Shown: piece by piece, positions 32,272 through 40,273 of the stretch
How the letters are laid out: each line of letters opens with the position of its first letter
Numbering within the stretch: the first letter of the stretch is position 1
NCBI RefSeq assembly: GCF_037023145.1
Contig: NZ_CP146094.1
Location: 124,001-188,000 of the forward strand
DNA length: 64,000 bases
Direction of reading: 5' to 3'
Source of the DNA: Ralstonia sp. RRA
GTDB lineage: Bacteria > Pseudomonadota > Gammaproteobacteria > Burkholderiales > Burkholderiaceae
Made by a program: the position numbers and the translations under genes
The notes under the pieces: model-generated
What the model saw: only the letters and a program-made list of their open reading frames with translations
Told to the model about the DNA's origin: nothing
Database searches by the model: none

Positions 32272-32652
32272 ATGATCACTTTGGGCGAAGTTTCGAAGGC
32301 GCTCGCCGAGCGCGCGAGCAAGCGTCGGTACGGCAAGATGCAGCTCGCCGCCGACGCAGGAGTCACATACAGGACACTCAGCCACGTGCTGAGCGGCGAC
32401 CAAGACTTCAAAGTGTCCACGCTCATGGCGGTGGCCGACCGGCTTGGCTTGGAGTTGGTGTTGGTACCCAAAGAGGCGCGTGCAATGTTTCCGTCCGGGA
32501 ATAGTGCCCGTTCGACCGTTGAGCGCCCACAACTCCGCATTGATGGTCTGAAGGCCTCACTCCGAGGTAGCGAATCCGGAAAGGAACGGACTTCGGGAAT
32601 CCAAAGCAAAGTCCAAGCGCGACTGGCACGTGTGCGCAAGGGAGGCGCGTGA
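32272..32652 (+). CDS. hipB: HipB-like antitoxin and repressor
   Basis: 126 aa. Residues 8-65 form a HipB/XRE helix-turn-helix (AADAGVTYRTLSHVLSGDQD then LMAVADRLGLELVLVPK). The remaining ~55 residues are polar, probably the toxin-binding or flexible tail. The stop overlaps the HipA start. Repeated operators upstream support autoregulation. Longer than E. coli HipB (88 aa). Confidence 0.85.
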   Translation: MITLGEVSKALAERASKRRYGKMQLAADAGVTYRTLSHVLSGDQDFKVSTLMAVADRLGLELVLVPKEARAMFPSGNSARSTVERPQLRIDGLKASLRGSESGKERTSGIQSKVQARLARVRKGGA

Positions 32653-34013
32653 TGCTGTTTCGCGCCCTGGCAATCAACATCGGCACGCTGCGTGTCGGCA
32701 CCCTGTTCAAGTACGGGACGGATGACCCGATCATTCGCTTCGTCGCGAGCGACGACTACATCGACCTGCCGCAACCGCCGACGCTCTCCCTCTCTATGCA
32801 GGCGGCAGACCCTGCTCAGCAGCGCGCGTTCTGGGCAGATGTCACCCAGCCGGTATTCAACGGCAGCTACTCGGCCAAAAAGGACGCCTTCCTCCTCCCG
32901 GCATTCTTTCAGGGATTGCTGCCGGAGGGCGTGTTCCGCGACCACATCGCAGCGGAACGCAAGTGCGAACCGGATGATCACTTTGAAATGCTCGCTGCCA
33001 CGGGGCGAGACCTGCCTGGTAACGTCTCCGCGCGTCCCGTTGAGCTCGACTTCCAGGAGGTCGCTCACCTGGTCACACAGGACGCTGATTCGCTCGAAAT
33101 GAGCGTAGTCGCTGAGCCGATGGAGGACGGCATGTCGGTATCAGGCATGCAAGCCAAGCTGGGCGTCTTGAAGGAAGGCGACCGCTACGTGGCGCGTACC
33201 AAATTGCAGGACACGCACATCATCGCCAAGCTGCCGGTGGTTGGTTACGCCCTCCTCCCGGAACTTGAAGACCTTTCCCTGCGCCTTGCAGCCGCAGCCG
33301 GCGTCACGGTATGCGAGGTCACGCTCGAGCCGTTGGAAAAGCTCGCCGTTGAGCACAATTACGACTTGGGGGATGAAACGACCGGCAAGACAAACTTTCT
33401 GGCCGTCACGCGATTTGATCGGTCCCCTGGTGGCCGTATCCACGCGGAAGACTTCGGGCAGATTCTGGAGATTCAGCCCGAGAACAAATACCGCTCGAGC
33501 TACTTCGACATTGCCGCCGTCATGTTGGACGAACCCACACTTGGCGAACCGGCGATCCATGAGTTGCTGCGCCGGATCACCGTGAACGAGTTGCTGGGAA
33601 ACCCCGACATGCACATCAAGAACATCGGTGTGCTCTACCTGGACGGTGTAAGCCCAACGCTTTCGCCAGCGTACGATATCGTGGCCTACAGCGCCTACAA
33701 CAACCGCCAAGGGCACGGGCTCTACATCATCCCGCCAGAACTCTTGCCGCCGCCGCCAAAGGATAAGCCTGCACCGAAGCAGCGCTTGAGTCCGACAATC
33801 CTACGCAGATTCAGCGAGAACCTAGGCTTGCCCGAGAAACCTTTGGCCACAGTCGTTATGCAAACCGTGCAAAACGCGGTCAAGGCGTGGCCGCAGATGA
33901 TTGAAGAGTCGAAACTCACTGCCCGGCAGAAGGAAAACTTGTTGGCCTTCTTCAACAGCCAACCCATGGTGGCGTCCGCCCGTGCACGTCTGGAGCGCCA
34001 CGCAGCAGCATAG
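32652..34013 (+). CDS. hipA: HipA-family kinase toxin
   Basis: 453 aa from ATG 32652 (GGAGG 7 bp upstream; GTG 32649 is possible). Recognisable parts: the loop with the Ser phosphorylated in E. coli HipA (SVSGMQAKLGV, about 159-169), the catalytic loop NPDMHIKN with Asp near 319, and the metal-binding SPAYDIVA near 337. HipA phosphorylates glutamyl-tRNA synthetase in E. coli and induces persistence; the target here may differ. All key residues are present, so the toxin is probably active and serves plasmid stability. Confidence 0.92.
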   Translation: MLFRALAINIGTLRVGTLFKYGTDDPIIRFVASDDYIDLPQPPTLSLSMQAADPAQQRAFWADVTQPVFNGSYSAKKDAFLLPAFFQGLLPEGVFRDHIAAERKCEPDDHFEMLAATGRDLPGNVSARPVELDFQEVAHLVTQDADSLEMSVVAEPMEDGMSVSGMQAKLGVLKEGDRYVARTKLQDTHIIAKLPVVGYALLPELEDLSLRLAAAAGVTVCEVTLEPLEKLAVEHNYDLGDETTGKTNFLAVTRFDRSPGGRIHAEDFGQILEIQPENKYRSSYFDIAAVMLDEPTLGEPAIHELLRRITVNELLGNPDMHIKNIGVLYLDGVSPTLSPAYDIVAYSAYNNRQGHGLYIIPPELLPPPPKDKPAPKQRLSPTILRRFSENLGLPEKPLATVVMQTVQNAVKAWPQMIEESKLTARQKENLLAFFNSQPMVASARARLERHAAA

Positions 34014-34082
34014 CTCACGGCCAACCGAGAATAGCGGCAGTCGGCCGCCGACGCGAGCACATGCCCTCGGCGGAGCCGCTGC

Positions 34083-34976
34083 CTACCTGAAGGCCATGAT
34101 CGCCAACGCGATCGCAATGCAAGGGCCTACCCACTTCACGATGCCGTGAATTTTGTCCAGGCTCGCGATGAGATGATCGATGGCCGTCGCCACAGGATCA
34201 TTCCCCGCGCCGGCGGCCGGGGCAACGTCCTCATTCAAAAGGCTGTCATCTGCGCTCTGCAGCGCGGCCGTGGGGCCCGCTTCTGCCTGATTCGCATCGG
34301 CCTTACGCAGATCTCTGCTAGACGATGCAAAGTGAATCGATTGCACTGAGCCGGTGGCCAGCTCCGGGAGATCAATCGTGTTATCCCGCTTGTTGGGTCG
34401 GATGAACAGATGGCCTCGCGACGACACCGGCGCCATGGTGTGCTCGGTTGTATAGAGCCCACGCAATGAGAGACTCAACTGCATATCGTGGATCTCGCCG
34501 TTACGGACTTCCGCGACAAGGTTCTCAATGAATGGCTTCGGCAAGTAGCATTCGACCCACCATTCGTCGCTGTTCCCGATCTCCCAATCGCCTCTGTTAA
34601 AGCCCAGCATCGCGCGACCCAACTGGCCAAACTCGAACCCGTCGGGCCCGGGTTCGGGCGCCTCACGAGTTGCGCGCGGTTCCTCGGCTCCAAGAACAAT
34701 GGACAGTTTTCGGACTTTCGAGGTGGGGTCGCCGACCACCGAGATCGAATAGTCCTCGAGCACCGCGGTACCTCGGACGCGCGTTACCAGCTGCGGCAGA
34801 TCACCCTGTTCCTGAGGCTCCCTCAGGAAAGTCAGCAGTTCGAGCGTCTGCGCTTCCAACCAGATGCGGCGGTTCGGATAGTAAGTGTGCGACTTCCCTT
34901 CCGTGTCGGTGTACTGAAGCTCACCACCGCCGATGTCCTTCACGTCCACAACGACTTTCGGTTGCCCACGTGCCAT
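34083..34976 (-). CDS. Tail-anchored protein of unknown function
   Basis: 297 aa from ATG 34976 with a strong GGGGAGGCGGC site. A soluble, beta-rich body (RIWLEAQTLELLTFLREP, MLGFNRGDWEIGNSDEWWVE) precedes a polar linker and a single C-terminal membrane helix (VKWVGPCIAIALAIMAF). It would face the cytoplasm and be tail-anchored in the inner membrane. Convergent with hipA. No family recognised. Confidence 0.68.
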   Translation of the reverse strand: MARGQPKVVVDVKDIGGGELQYTDTEGKSHTYYPNRRIWLEAQTLELLTFLREPQEQGDLPQLVTRVRGTAVLEDYSISVVGDPTSKVRKLSIVLGAEEPRATREAPEPGPDGFEFGQLGRAMLGFNRGDWEIGNSDEWWVECYLPKPFIENLVAEVRNGEIHDMQLSLSLRGLYTTEHTMAPVSSRGHLFIRPNKRDNTIDLPELATGSVQSIHFASSSRDLRKADANQAEAGPTAALQSADDSLLNEDVAPAAGAGNDPVATAIDHLIASLDKIHGIVKWVGPCIAIALAIMAFR

Positions 34977-35471
34977 GCCGCCTCCCCAAGGTTGAACCCG
35001 ATTCTTCTATGCCAAATGATACAGCCGCGATTGATGGCCTGACGCGCGGTCCGTGGCGCCGTTTCCCCCTCTAGCAATGTGGTAAGTCACCAGGTCTATG
35101 CGCATGGCAAACCCGATCGCATGGGGCGCGCAGGCTTTGCCGGCAAAGGTGGCTTTGAAGGACATGTTGGCCGGATATTCGCCAGCGTTCGGCGGACCCG
35201 ATCGCGCGCGGAAGCACGCTTCAAGATGGACGGGCGTGTCCATTTCGGGCGTGCCCGGAACGGAATGGAATCACTGCGCTGATCCGGATCGCGCGCAGGC
35301 CGCTCCCAGGAGATGGCCGCTGCTCGGTTAGCGGCTTTGCCTCAGTGGTCGGATGAATTCCTCGCGTTCCCCAGCAGCTGAATGCCCCAAGGGGTGACAG
35401 CGTGATCTTCCGCGCGCTTCACGCTTCTTTCCAGGCGGGCCTGCCGGCGACGGCTTGCCCGCAGATCCGTC
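34977..35471. other. Stretch without a confident gene
   Basis: Minus-strand 35243-35007 (78 codons) and plus-strand 35098-35331 (77 codons) are open, but both lack a ribosome site and have random-looking ends. At 35377-35402 the minus strand reads TGTCACCCCTTGGGGCATTC, resembling the core of the type C leader, but no gene follows it closely. It may be a leftover leader. Confidence 0.45.
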
Positions 35472-35696
35472 CTAATGGTGTGGATAGCGAGATCGCAGAA
35501 TGGTCATGGCTAGCCGCGATAGCACTACATACAGAGCGCCAACAAAACAGTACAGGAACGATGGGAAAAGGAAGAAGCCGAGCATCTCATCTTGGCCGAA
35601 AAAGACCAACCAGCCAGTGATGACCGCACTGAGAAAGATGAGGACTTCAGCAGCGTTTGCCGCACGCTCGAGGATTCGGCGTTTACGCTCGTTCAT
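35472..35696 (-). CDS. Small inner-membrane protein
   Basis: 74 aa from ATG 35696 (GGGGGCATGG upstream). Basic N-terminus (MNERKRRILERAANAAEVLI) and two membrane helices (about 16-36 and 42-64). Overlaps the end of the upstream membrane gene by 14 bp. Function unknown. Confidence 0.62.
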   Translation of the reverse strand: MNERKRRILERAANAAEVLIFLSAVITGWLVFFGQDEMLGFFLFPSFLYCFVGALYVVLSRLAMTILRSRYPHH

Positions 35697-35898
35697 GGCC
35701 ATGCCCCCTACGGCGATGCCAAAACAACACTCGGCGCGCAAGAAACCAAATCGCGGGCACAGTCAAAGCGCCCAGGGCCGACCATGGACCAATCGCCGCC
35801 CTGCCCACCGTCACGTACACGAAGTGCATGGCCATCAGCCAGATCGCAAGCGACGCGCAGGCAAACAGCCAAGTTCTGCAGCCGATTACTTTTTCCAT
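35683..35898 (-). CDS. Small inner-membrane protein
   Basis: 71 aa from ATG 35898, beginning MEKVIGCRTWLFACASLAIW; two membrane helices (about 9-29 and 36-56) and a His/Arg-rich tail. The ribosome site is only GGAATC. Coupled by overlap to the next gene. Function unknown. Confidence 0.6.
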   Translation of the reverse strand: MEKVIGCRTWLFACASLAIWLMAMHFVYVTVGRAAIGPWSALGALTVPAIWFLARRVLFWHRRRGHGHERA

Positions 35899-35908
35899 AG
35901 TGGATTCC

Positions 35909-36166
35909 TTAGCGGCTCTCGCCGTGGATTTGGTGACCAAAGGATCCATCTACCGCACCGTCGGCTTTGTCGCTATTGGCATCTTTCGTGCCGACAAAGA
36001 CGCTTCCAAGGAAGGTGCAGAAGTTCATCATGAAGAGATACGCGACGACGCCAGCTGCCGCCTGCATGGCCACGGCCGTCAATCCATTACCTGGGATCTT
36101 CAGCGTACACAAGACAAGAATCACCAGGAGCCCGAAGGTGAGTGCCGCATTTTTCTTAGCTGCCAT
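35909..36166 (-). CDS. Small inner-membrane protein
   Basis: 85 aa with two membrane helices (about 7-25 and 32-58) and a polar, Asp-rich tail. AGGAACACAAC before ATG 36166. Function unknown. Confidence 0.62.
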   Translation of the reverse strand: MAAKKNAALTFGLLVILVLCTLKIPGNGLTAVAMQAAAGVVAYLFMMNFCTFLGSVFVGTKDANSDKADGAVDGSFGHQIHGESR

Positions 36167-36207
36167 GTTGTGTTCCTAAGAGGTTGTTCGTTTGGCGTTC
36201 CGCAGGC

Positions 36208-36594
36208 CTATGCCGAGCCGACCAGGTTCCAGGCTAGAACGAAGATTGCGACGAGGACCTGGCCGCCTACGTACCCGCCGAAAATGCCCAGCGCTATTGC
36301 GCTTGCTTGCGATCGTCGCGTTTCGCCATTCATCCGCGAGGTGAGCGACAAGTAAACGGCGCACGGAAGCGCAACCCCGAGTGGACTCGCGAACGTGACG
36401 ATGCTCCTGCTATAGCCGAGGTAAAGCACCACGTAGAAGCACGCGAGCATGAACAGCACGCCGGCCGTAACGGCAAATGCGACCACACGCGAATCCCGAT
36501 CGAACTTGGCGCCCGCCATCGGCTGCGAAGGCACTGGCGTTGTGGCATCGGTCGAAGATTCAAAGACAGATTTGATCGGGAAGCGTGTACTCAT
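36208..36594 (-). CDS. Inner-membrane protein, paralogue of 26409-26792
   Basis: 128 aa from ATG 36594 (CCTCGGAAAAGTCC upstream). MSTRFPIKSVFES start and three membrane helices with SPLGVALPC and SRMNGETRRSQASA loops match the protein at 26409. The two copies are diverged, so the duplication is old. Function unknown. Confidence 0.68.
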   Translation of the reverse strand: MSTRFPIKSVFESSTDATTPVPSQPMAGAKFDRDSRVVAFAVTAGVLFMLACFYVVLYLGYSRSIVTFASPLGVALPCAVYLSLTSRMNGETRRSQASAIALGIFGGYVGGQVLVAIFVLAWNLVGSA

Positions 36595-36610
36595 GGACTT
36601 TTCCGAGGCG

Positions 36611-37030
36611 TCACATCTGTGCATTGCGAACGCGTACCCAAGCGCCAACGCTCGGGTTCTCGATGTACTGGGCCGCCTTCCCCTCGAAGTTGGTCTTGGC
36701 GTTGCAATCGATTGCCATCATGTACAGCCGGTCACCTTTCTCGCTCACGAGGTCGAAACTCCGAACACCGTTCTTGCCGTCGCCATCGAATTTCACGGTC
36801 GCATGCTCTTCCGTCAGTAGGCGAAGATCCTTGTCGGAAACGCTTGCCAAGCGATGGCTCGCTTCAAATGTACGCAGCACAGCCTTATCGTTCTTGATGC
36901 TGATGTGTTCCTGCTTGACCTCGTTATCAAGGTAGCGCGCGAAATCCCCCTCCGGGCTGCACGTTGACGCGGCATGAGCAGCACCTGCCAACGCGACCAA
37001 AACGGCTAACACAAGACTCGACTTCAACAT
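36611..37030 (-). CDS. Exported protein of unknown function
   Basis: 139 aa from ATG 37030 (GGAAGAAC upstream). Signal peptide MLKSSLVLAVLVALAGAAHA with cleavage before ASTCSPEG. The mature protein (~119 residues) has two Cys and a beta-rich C-terminal half (RSFDLVSEKGDRLYMMAIDC). A two-hairpin leader precedes it. Probably periplasmic. Confidence 0.68.
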   Translation of the reverse strand: MLKSSLVLAVLVALAGAAHAASTCSPEGDFARYLDNEVKQEHISIKNDKAVLRTFEASHRLASVSDKDLRLLTEEHATVKFDGDGKNGVRSFDLVSEKGDRLYMMAIDCNAKTNFEGKAAQYIENPSVGAWVRVRNAQM

Positions 37031-37052
37031 TTGTTCTTCCATTTTAGTGTCT

Positions 37053-37089
37053 GCCGGCGTCCGGCCGGGTGCGGGGCGCAGTTCTCGCC
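37053..37089 (-). promoter_or_regulatory. Two-hairpin leader element (copy 4)
   Basis: Minus strand: GGCGAGAACTGCGCC then CCGGCCGGACGCCGGC, ending 22 nt before ATG 37030. Same order of stems as copies at 5291, 17298 and 21778. Confidence 0.6.
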
Positions 37090-37106
37090 AAGTTGGGTTT
37101 TCCTAT

Positions 37107-37454
37107 TTACATGACTTGACGAGGATTCCTGCGCCAGTGCAACCAGCCGTAGGAAATGCTCGCCCCCACACCAATGACTCCTAGCATCATGGCGAGCCAA
37201 GACAAAAGTGTTAGCAGCCCAGTCGTCACCAGGTGAAGGGTTGTTCCGGTCTCTGGCAGTACCTGGCTCCACCAGCTCCAGACGATAGCCGGAATTTCGG
37301 GCTTCACCATCCCGGCAAAGAGCCATGCAAATAGCATGAGCGTGATACCCCTTTCAGAGGGCTTAGGCGAGCCATAAGCCTGGTCTAGCCAGATATAGGC
37401 AGCGCAGCCAATGGCGAAGATGACAAGGACGACGAACGAAAGCAGATGCAACAC
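37107..37454 (-). CDS. Small inner-membrane protein
   Basis: 115 aa from GTG 37454 (CGGAGATTCCT upstream). Three membrane helices (about 3-22, 38-52, 76-104) with a Trp-rich loop (PAIVWSWWSQVLPE). Function unknown. Confidence 0.62.
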   Translation of the reverse strand: MLHLLSFVVLVIFAIGCAAYIWLDQAYGSPKPSERGITLMLFAWLFAGMVKPEIPAIVWSWWSQVLPETGTTLHLVTTGLLTLLSWLAMMLGVIGVGASISYGWLHWRRNPRQVM

Positions 37455-37472
37455 AGGAATCTCCGATCTTTC

Positions 37473-37724
37473 CTAGGCCTTCCGGGAGTAGTGGATGCAG
37501 CCAAACTGCGGGCCGGTTATCACCATCCCACCGATCACGTAGTCATGCCGCCCAGGATCGGCCGGCTTCGCAATCTCATCCGGAGCCAATTCGTGCGGGC
37601 TCAGTTGGAATCGCCCGCAGGCGCCTCGCTCGATGGTGCCCTTCTCTATGTGCTCAAAGGGCTCAAGCCTGCGCCAGCTCGTGCAGTTTTCGCAGGTCTT
37701 GGTGCTGCCGTATTCGCCGATCAT
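37473..37724 (-). CDS. Small Cys-rich, possibly zinc-binding protein
   Basis: 83 aa from ATG 37724; TTG 37730 is possible. Cys pattern KTCENCTSW, ERGACGRFQ, QFGCIHYS with His nearby suggests one zinc site. No signal peptide. Function unknown. Confidence 0.6.
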   Translation of the reverse strand: MIGEYGSTKTCENCTSWRRLEPFEHIEKGTIERGACGRFQLSPHELAPDEIAKPADPGRHDYVIGGMVITGPQFGCIHYSRKA

Positions 37725-37738
37725 TGCCAAAACTCTAC

Positions 37739-38158
37739 CTAGTTCTTGGTGACCAAGGACGCATGAAATGCCGCCAGCGATGACACGACGTCAATGCCAA
37801 CGATATGTAGCACTACACCGGCTACGACCACCATCGCCACCGCAGAAAACAAAGCCTTTCTGAACCACGGCAACCGTTCGTCGAACTCCCGTTGCCGCAT
37901 TCGCATAAGGTGTGGTCCATAGAGACTATCGTGCAGCCCTTCGTCCACCTCCTTGCGGACGACAACGTTTCGGATGTGAAAAATGCCGATAGCAATCAAA
38001 AACCACGCCAAGCTGGCTGAAACAGCAGAGCGGGCAAAGTAGATCGAAAGCACGAGCGCAAAGGTTGGGGCGAAGAGCCACAGCCCGTAGAAGCATCGGT
38101 TGGACCAAGTGGCAAGGGGAATCTCGTAGCCACGCACAAAGAGCGATTTCGGGGTCAT
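37739..38158 (-). CDS. Inner-membrane protein
   Basis: 139 aa from ATG 38158 with the AAGGGAAAAGC cassette. Three membrane helices (about 24-40, 48-66, 104-126), with a charged loop (RNVVVRKEVDEGLHDSLYGP) between the second and third. Function unknown. Confidence 0.63.
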   Translation of the reverse strand: MTPKSLFVRGYEIPLATWSNRCFYGLWLFAPTFALVLSIYFARSAVSASLAWFLIAIGIFHIRNVVVRKEVDEGLHDSLYGPHLMRMRQREFDERLPWFRKALFSAVAMVVVAGVVLHIVGIDVVSSLAAFHASLVTKN

Positions 38159-38201
38159 GCTTTTCCCTTGGAAGAGGTTTCCTTTCGGGATTCTCCAGGC
38201 A

Positions 38202-38408
38202 TCACACCTTTCCTTTCTTACCGCACAGTGAGCACACTGCACCGCCTTGAAGCCGCACGCTTCCGTCGCACCTTTCCTTCTCTTGTGTGACGTAGCAACG
38301 CTTCTTCTCATTATCAAGATTTCGCTCAAGGCGCCCTTTCAGGAGGCCCTTCTTAAGAGGCTCTGACTCATCCGGTGGGATGGGAGGATTAAGCGGTGGT
38401 TTCGACAT
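38202..38408 (-). CDS. Small basic Cys-pair protein
   Basis: 68 aa. A Pro-rich N-terminus (MSKPPLNPPIPPDESEPLKK) and a basic C-terminal part with RCYVTQEKERCDG and CSLCGKKGK, four Cys fitting one zinc site. Function unknown. Confidence 0.58.
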   Translation of the reverse strand: MSKPPLNPPIPPDESEPLKKGLLKGRLERNLDNEKKRCYVTQEKERCDGSVRLQGGAVCSLCGKKGKV

Positions 38409-38506
38409 GGGGTTCCTCGATTGATCGAAGTTTGAGCCAATAAGCTCGGCTCACCTTATGCTCTGGAACGTCCGCGTTTACGCAACATCAGCGGCCGCGG
38501 ACCCCG

Positions 38507-38737
38507 TCATTCATCCCGGCGATGCCCGAGAATCAGTGGCGACCAAATCTCGACGAGCAGGGTCACACCGAACGCCGCGACAAACCCGAAGGCTGTCAGC
38601 TCGAGTAACAGCACGATTTGCCCCATGGTTGGCACCGCAAACAGCGGTGTACCCCAACCAACGACCAGTCCACTGAGTACGGTCCAGGCGACGAAGAACC
38701 ACCACCCGATACGTTTCGACTTGCTACGCTGATTCAT
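38507..38737 (-). CDS. Small inner-membrane protein
   Basis: 76 aa from ATG 38737. Basic start MNQRSKSKRIGWWFFVAWTV and two membrane helices (about 10-30 and 40-62). The ribosome site is weak. Function unknown. Confidence 0.58.
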   Translation of the reverse strand: MNQRSKSKRIGWWFFVAWTVLSGLVVGWGTPLFAVPTMGQIVLLLELTAFGFVAAFGVTLLVEIWSPLILGHRRDE

Positions 38738-38844
38738 TTCTCGATTCCTTATGGCCCCGTTCTGACCGCTCTCCCGTGGCATCGACATGGCTTTCGTCGA
38801 ACTCACAGACGCCGTATAGGCACAGCCCGCAGGCGACCTAACTG

Positions 38845-39339
38845 TCACCAGCCCATTGGGGCCAGTGCGCAGTGCTTATACGAGCTCATCGTTTCGTACT
38901 CGATCACCGTGATTGTCTTTGCCTTCTCGTCAAAGCAGGCAACGAGGTGGGGCATCCGATAGAGCCCCATTTCCACCGACTTGACCAACGTGTTCTGTAC
39001 CGCGCCCGCGAAATCCCGCGTTCCGTAAAGGACGCCGGCGGCGTTGAATACGTTCGGGTCCACGACGTGGTCGACCTTCGTGTTCCAGACAACCTTATAG
39101 GAGCACATGCCGGCATAGTGTTCGACTAGTCCCCGCAGCGTTTTCGCATCGCTCGGCGCCTTGTAGTCGCCATCGACACACGGCGCACCTCGGGACGTCG
39201 TTTCCTGCAGGAGCTTGTGATAGTTGGTCGCCACTCCAACCAGACACACCGCGGCCACGATTCCACAAAGAATCCAGCCGAGTTTTCCCCATAGCGTCGA
39301 GCGTGCTGTCTGATAAACGGTCACGTTTGCATTGCGCAT
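38845..39339 (-). CDS. Membrane-anchored TcpQ-like protein
   Basis: 164 aa. One N-terminal membrane helix (GWILCGIVAAVCLVGVA, about 20-36). A TcpQ-like domain follows (residues ~60-150): KTLRGLVEHYAGMC, YKVVWNTKVDHVV, a helix AVQNTLVKSVEM, then HLVACFDEKAKTITVIEY. The LVAC-strand ending matches the protein at 15599, and both resemble the protein encoded next to pilN (61499). Likely faces the periplasm as a pilus or secretion accessory. Confidence 0.6.
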   Translation of the reverse strand: MRNANVTVYQTARSTLWGKLGWILCGIVAAVCLVGVATNYHKLLQETTSRGAPCVDGDYKAPSDAKTLRGLVEHYAGMCSYKVVWNTKVDHVVDPNVFNAAGVLYGTRDFAGAVQNTLVKSVEMGLYRMPHLVACFDEKAKTITVIEYETMSSYKHCALAPMGW

Positions 39340-39366
39340 ATTGACTCCTCCCCAGTGTGCAGTTGT

Positions 39367-39825
39367 CTACTTTTGAATGCGGGCGAGGTCGACGCCGCCA
39401 ACCTGGTCGATATCGCAGGTGCCTTTCACCCACACCCCGGTCGGCACTTTGTCGAACGGAATGGGGTCTGTCGTCTTGTACTGCGCGAACGAGTAGGCTG
39501 TGCCCCCGGGCGTATAGAACCGGCATCCGATGCCCGCGTCACGAAGCGCTTTCGCGTATTCGCTGTGACCGAACTTGTAATACACCTGGCGAACGCCGGT
39601 CGCGTCTTTGAGCGTGGTTAGGACAACCGTCGAATCATCCACGGCCTTTCCAGTCAGGAGCGCTTCCTCGCGTTCCCGGATCTTGTTGCTCGACACCCAG
39701 TCGGACAAGGCGCTCAGCCTGTCGGCGATACCCCATATGACAAGGCCCAGCACAAGAAGCGATAGCAGAATCGCCCCTGGGGATGTAGCTCGGCTTCGAG
39801 CAGTGTTTGCGCTGGAATTGTTCAC
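39367..39825 (-). CDS. Membrane-anchored protein with a Cys pair
   Basis: 152 aa. N-terminal helix (GAILLSLLVLGLVIWGIAD, residues 17-35) then a ~115-residue extracytoplasmic domain with two Cys (IGCRFYT, KGTCDID). The overall shape, hydrophobic helix plus globular domain with a C-terminal disulfide, recalls a pseudopilin, but no prepilin cleavage motif with Glu+5 is present. Function unknown. Confidence 0.62.
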   Translation of the reverse strand: MNNSSANTARSRATSPGAILLSLLVLGLVIWGIADRLSALSDWVSSNKIREREEALLTGKAVDDSTVVLTTLKDATGVRQVYYKFGHSEYAKALRDAGIGCRFYTPGGTAYSFAQYKTTDPIPFDKVPTGVWVKGTCDIDQVGGVDLARIQK

Positions 39826-39840
39826 CGTACCCCCCTTGAA

Positions 39841-40086
39841 TCAGCGCACGCTGCGCTGCTTCAGATTAGCCCAGCCCTTCACCTTTCCCGTCTCGGCGCG
39901 ATGCACGATTCGTTCCGGTCGCTCAGGAATGGCGAGGTTGTAGTACGTAATGACCTGGCCAAGCTCGTCGTCGCGATGCAACGCGGCTTCGACCACAGTG
40001 TCGTCCCACAGCCAGAACAAGTACTGCCCATGATCATCAGGCAGGCCGGCAGTGAAGGTGATGTTCATCGTCGATGACATGGTCAT
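39841..40086 (-). CDS. Unknown small beta-rich protein
   Basis: 81 aa, beta-rich and aromatic (LPDDHGQYLFWLWDDTVVEA). ATG 40086 with GCGGAACAC upstream. No signal peptide or Cys. Function unknown. Confidence 0.6.
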   Translation of the reverse strand: MTMSSTMNITFTAGLPDDHGQYLFWLWDDTVVEAALHRDDELGQVITYYNLAIPERPERIVHRAETGKVKGWANLKQRSVR

Positions 40087-40104
40087 GTGTTCCGCGTCCT
40101 CAGC

Positions 40105-40263
40105 TCATTTGGGGACGCAAGTTGTCTTCAGTACACCGTCTTTCGCAAGCTGCTTTGCCGCTGCCTCGCAGGTGGGCTTGCCGGAAAACTCGGTGGAATG
40201 GATTGCTTCGACCTGGCCAGTCATGGAGCTGATGGCGATCATGATGAGAATGTAGGTTTGCAT
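40105..40263 (-). CDS. 52-residue exported protein
   Basis: ATG 40263 opens MQTYILIMIAISSMTGQVEA, a short signal peptide. The mature ~32-residue peptide has two Cys (KPTCEAA, KTTCVPK) that could form a disulfide. It lies 10 bp after the gene ending at 40274. Short length makes this less certain, but composition and context support it. Confidence 0.55.
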   Translation of the reverse strand: MQTYILIMIAISSMTGQVEAIHSTEFSGKPTCEAAAKQLAKDGVLKTTCVPK

Positions 40264-40273
40264 TTGTCAGCAG

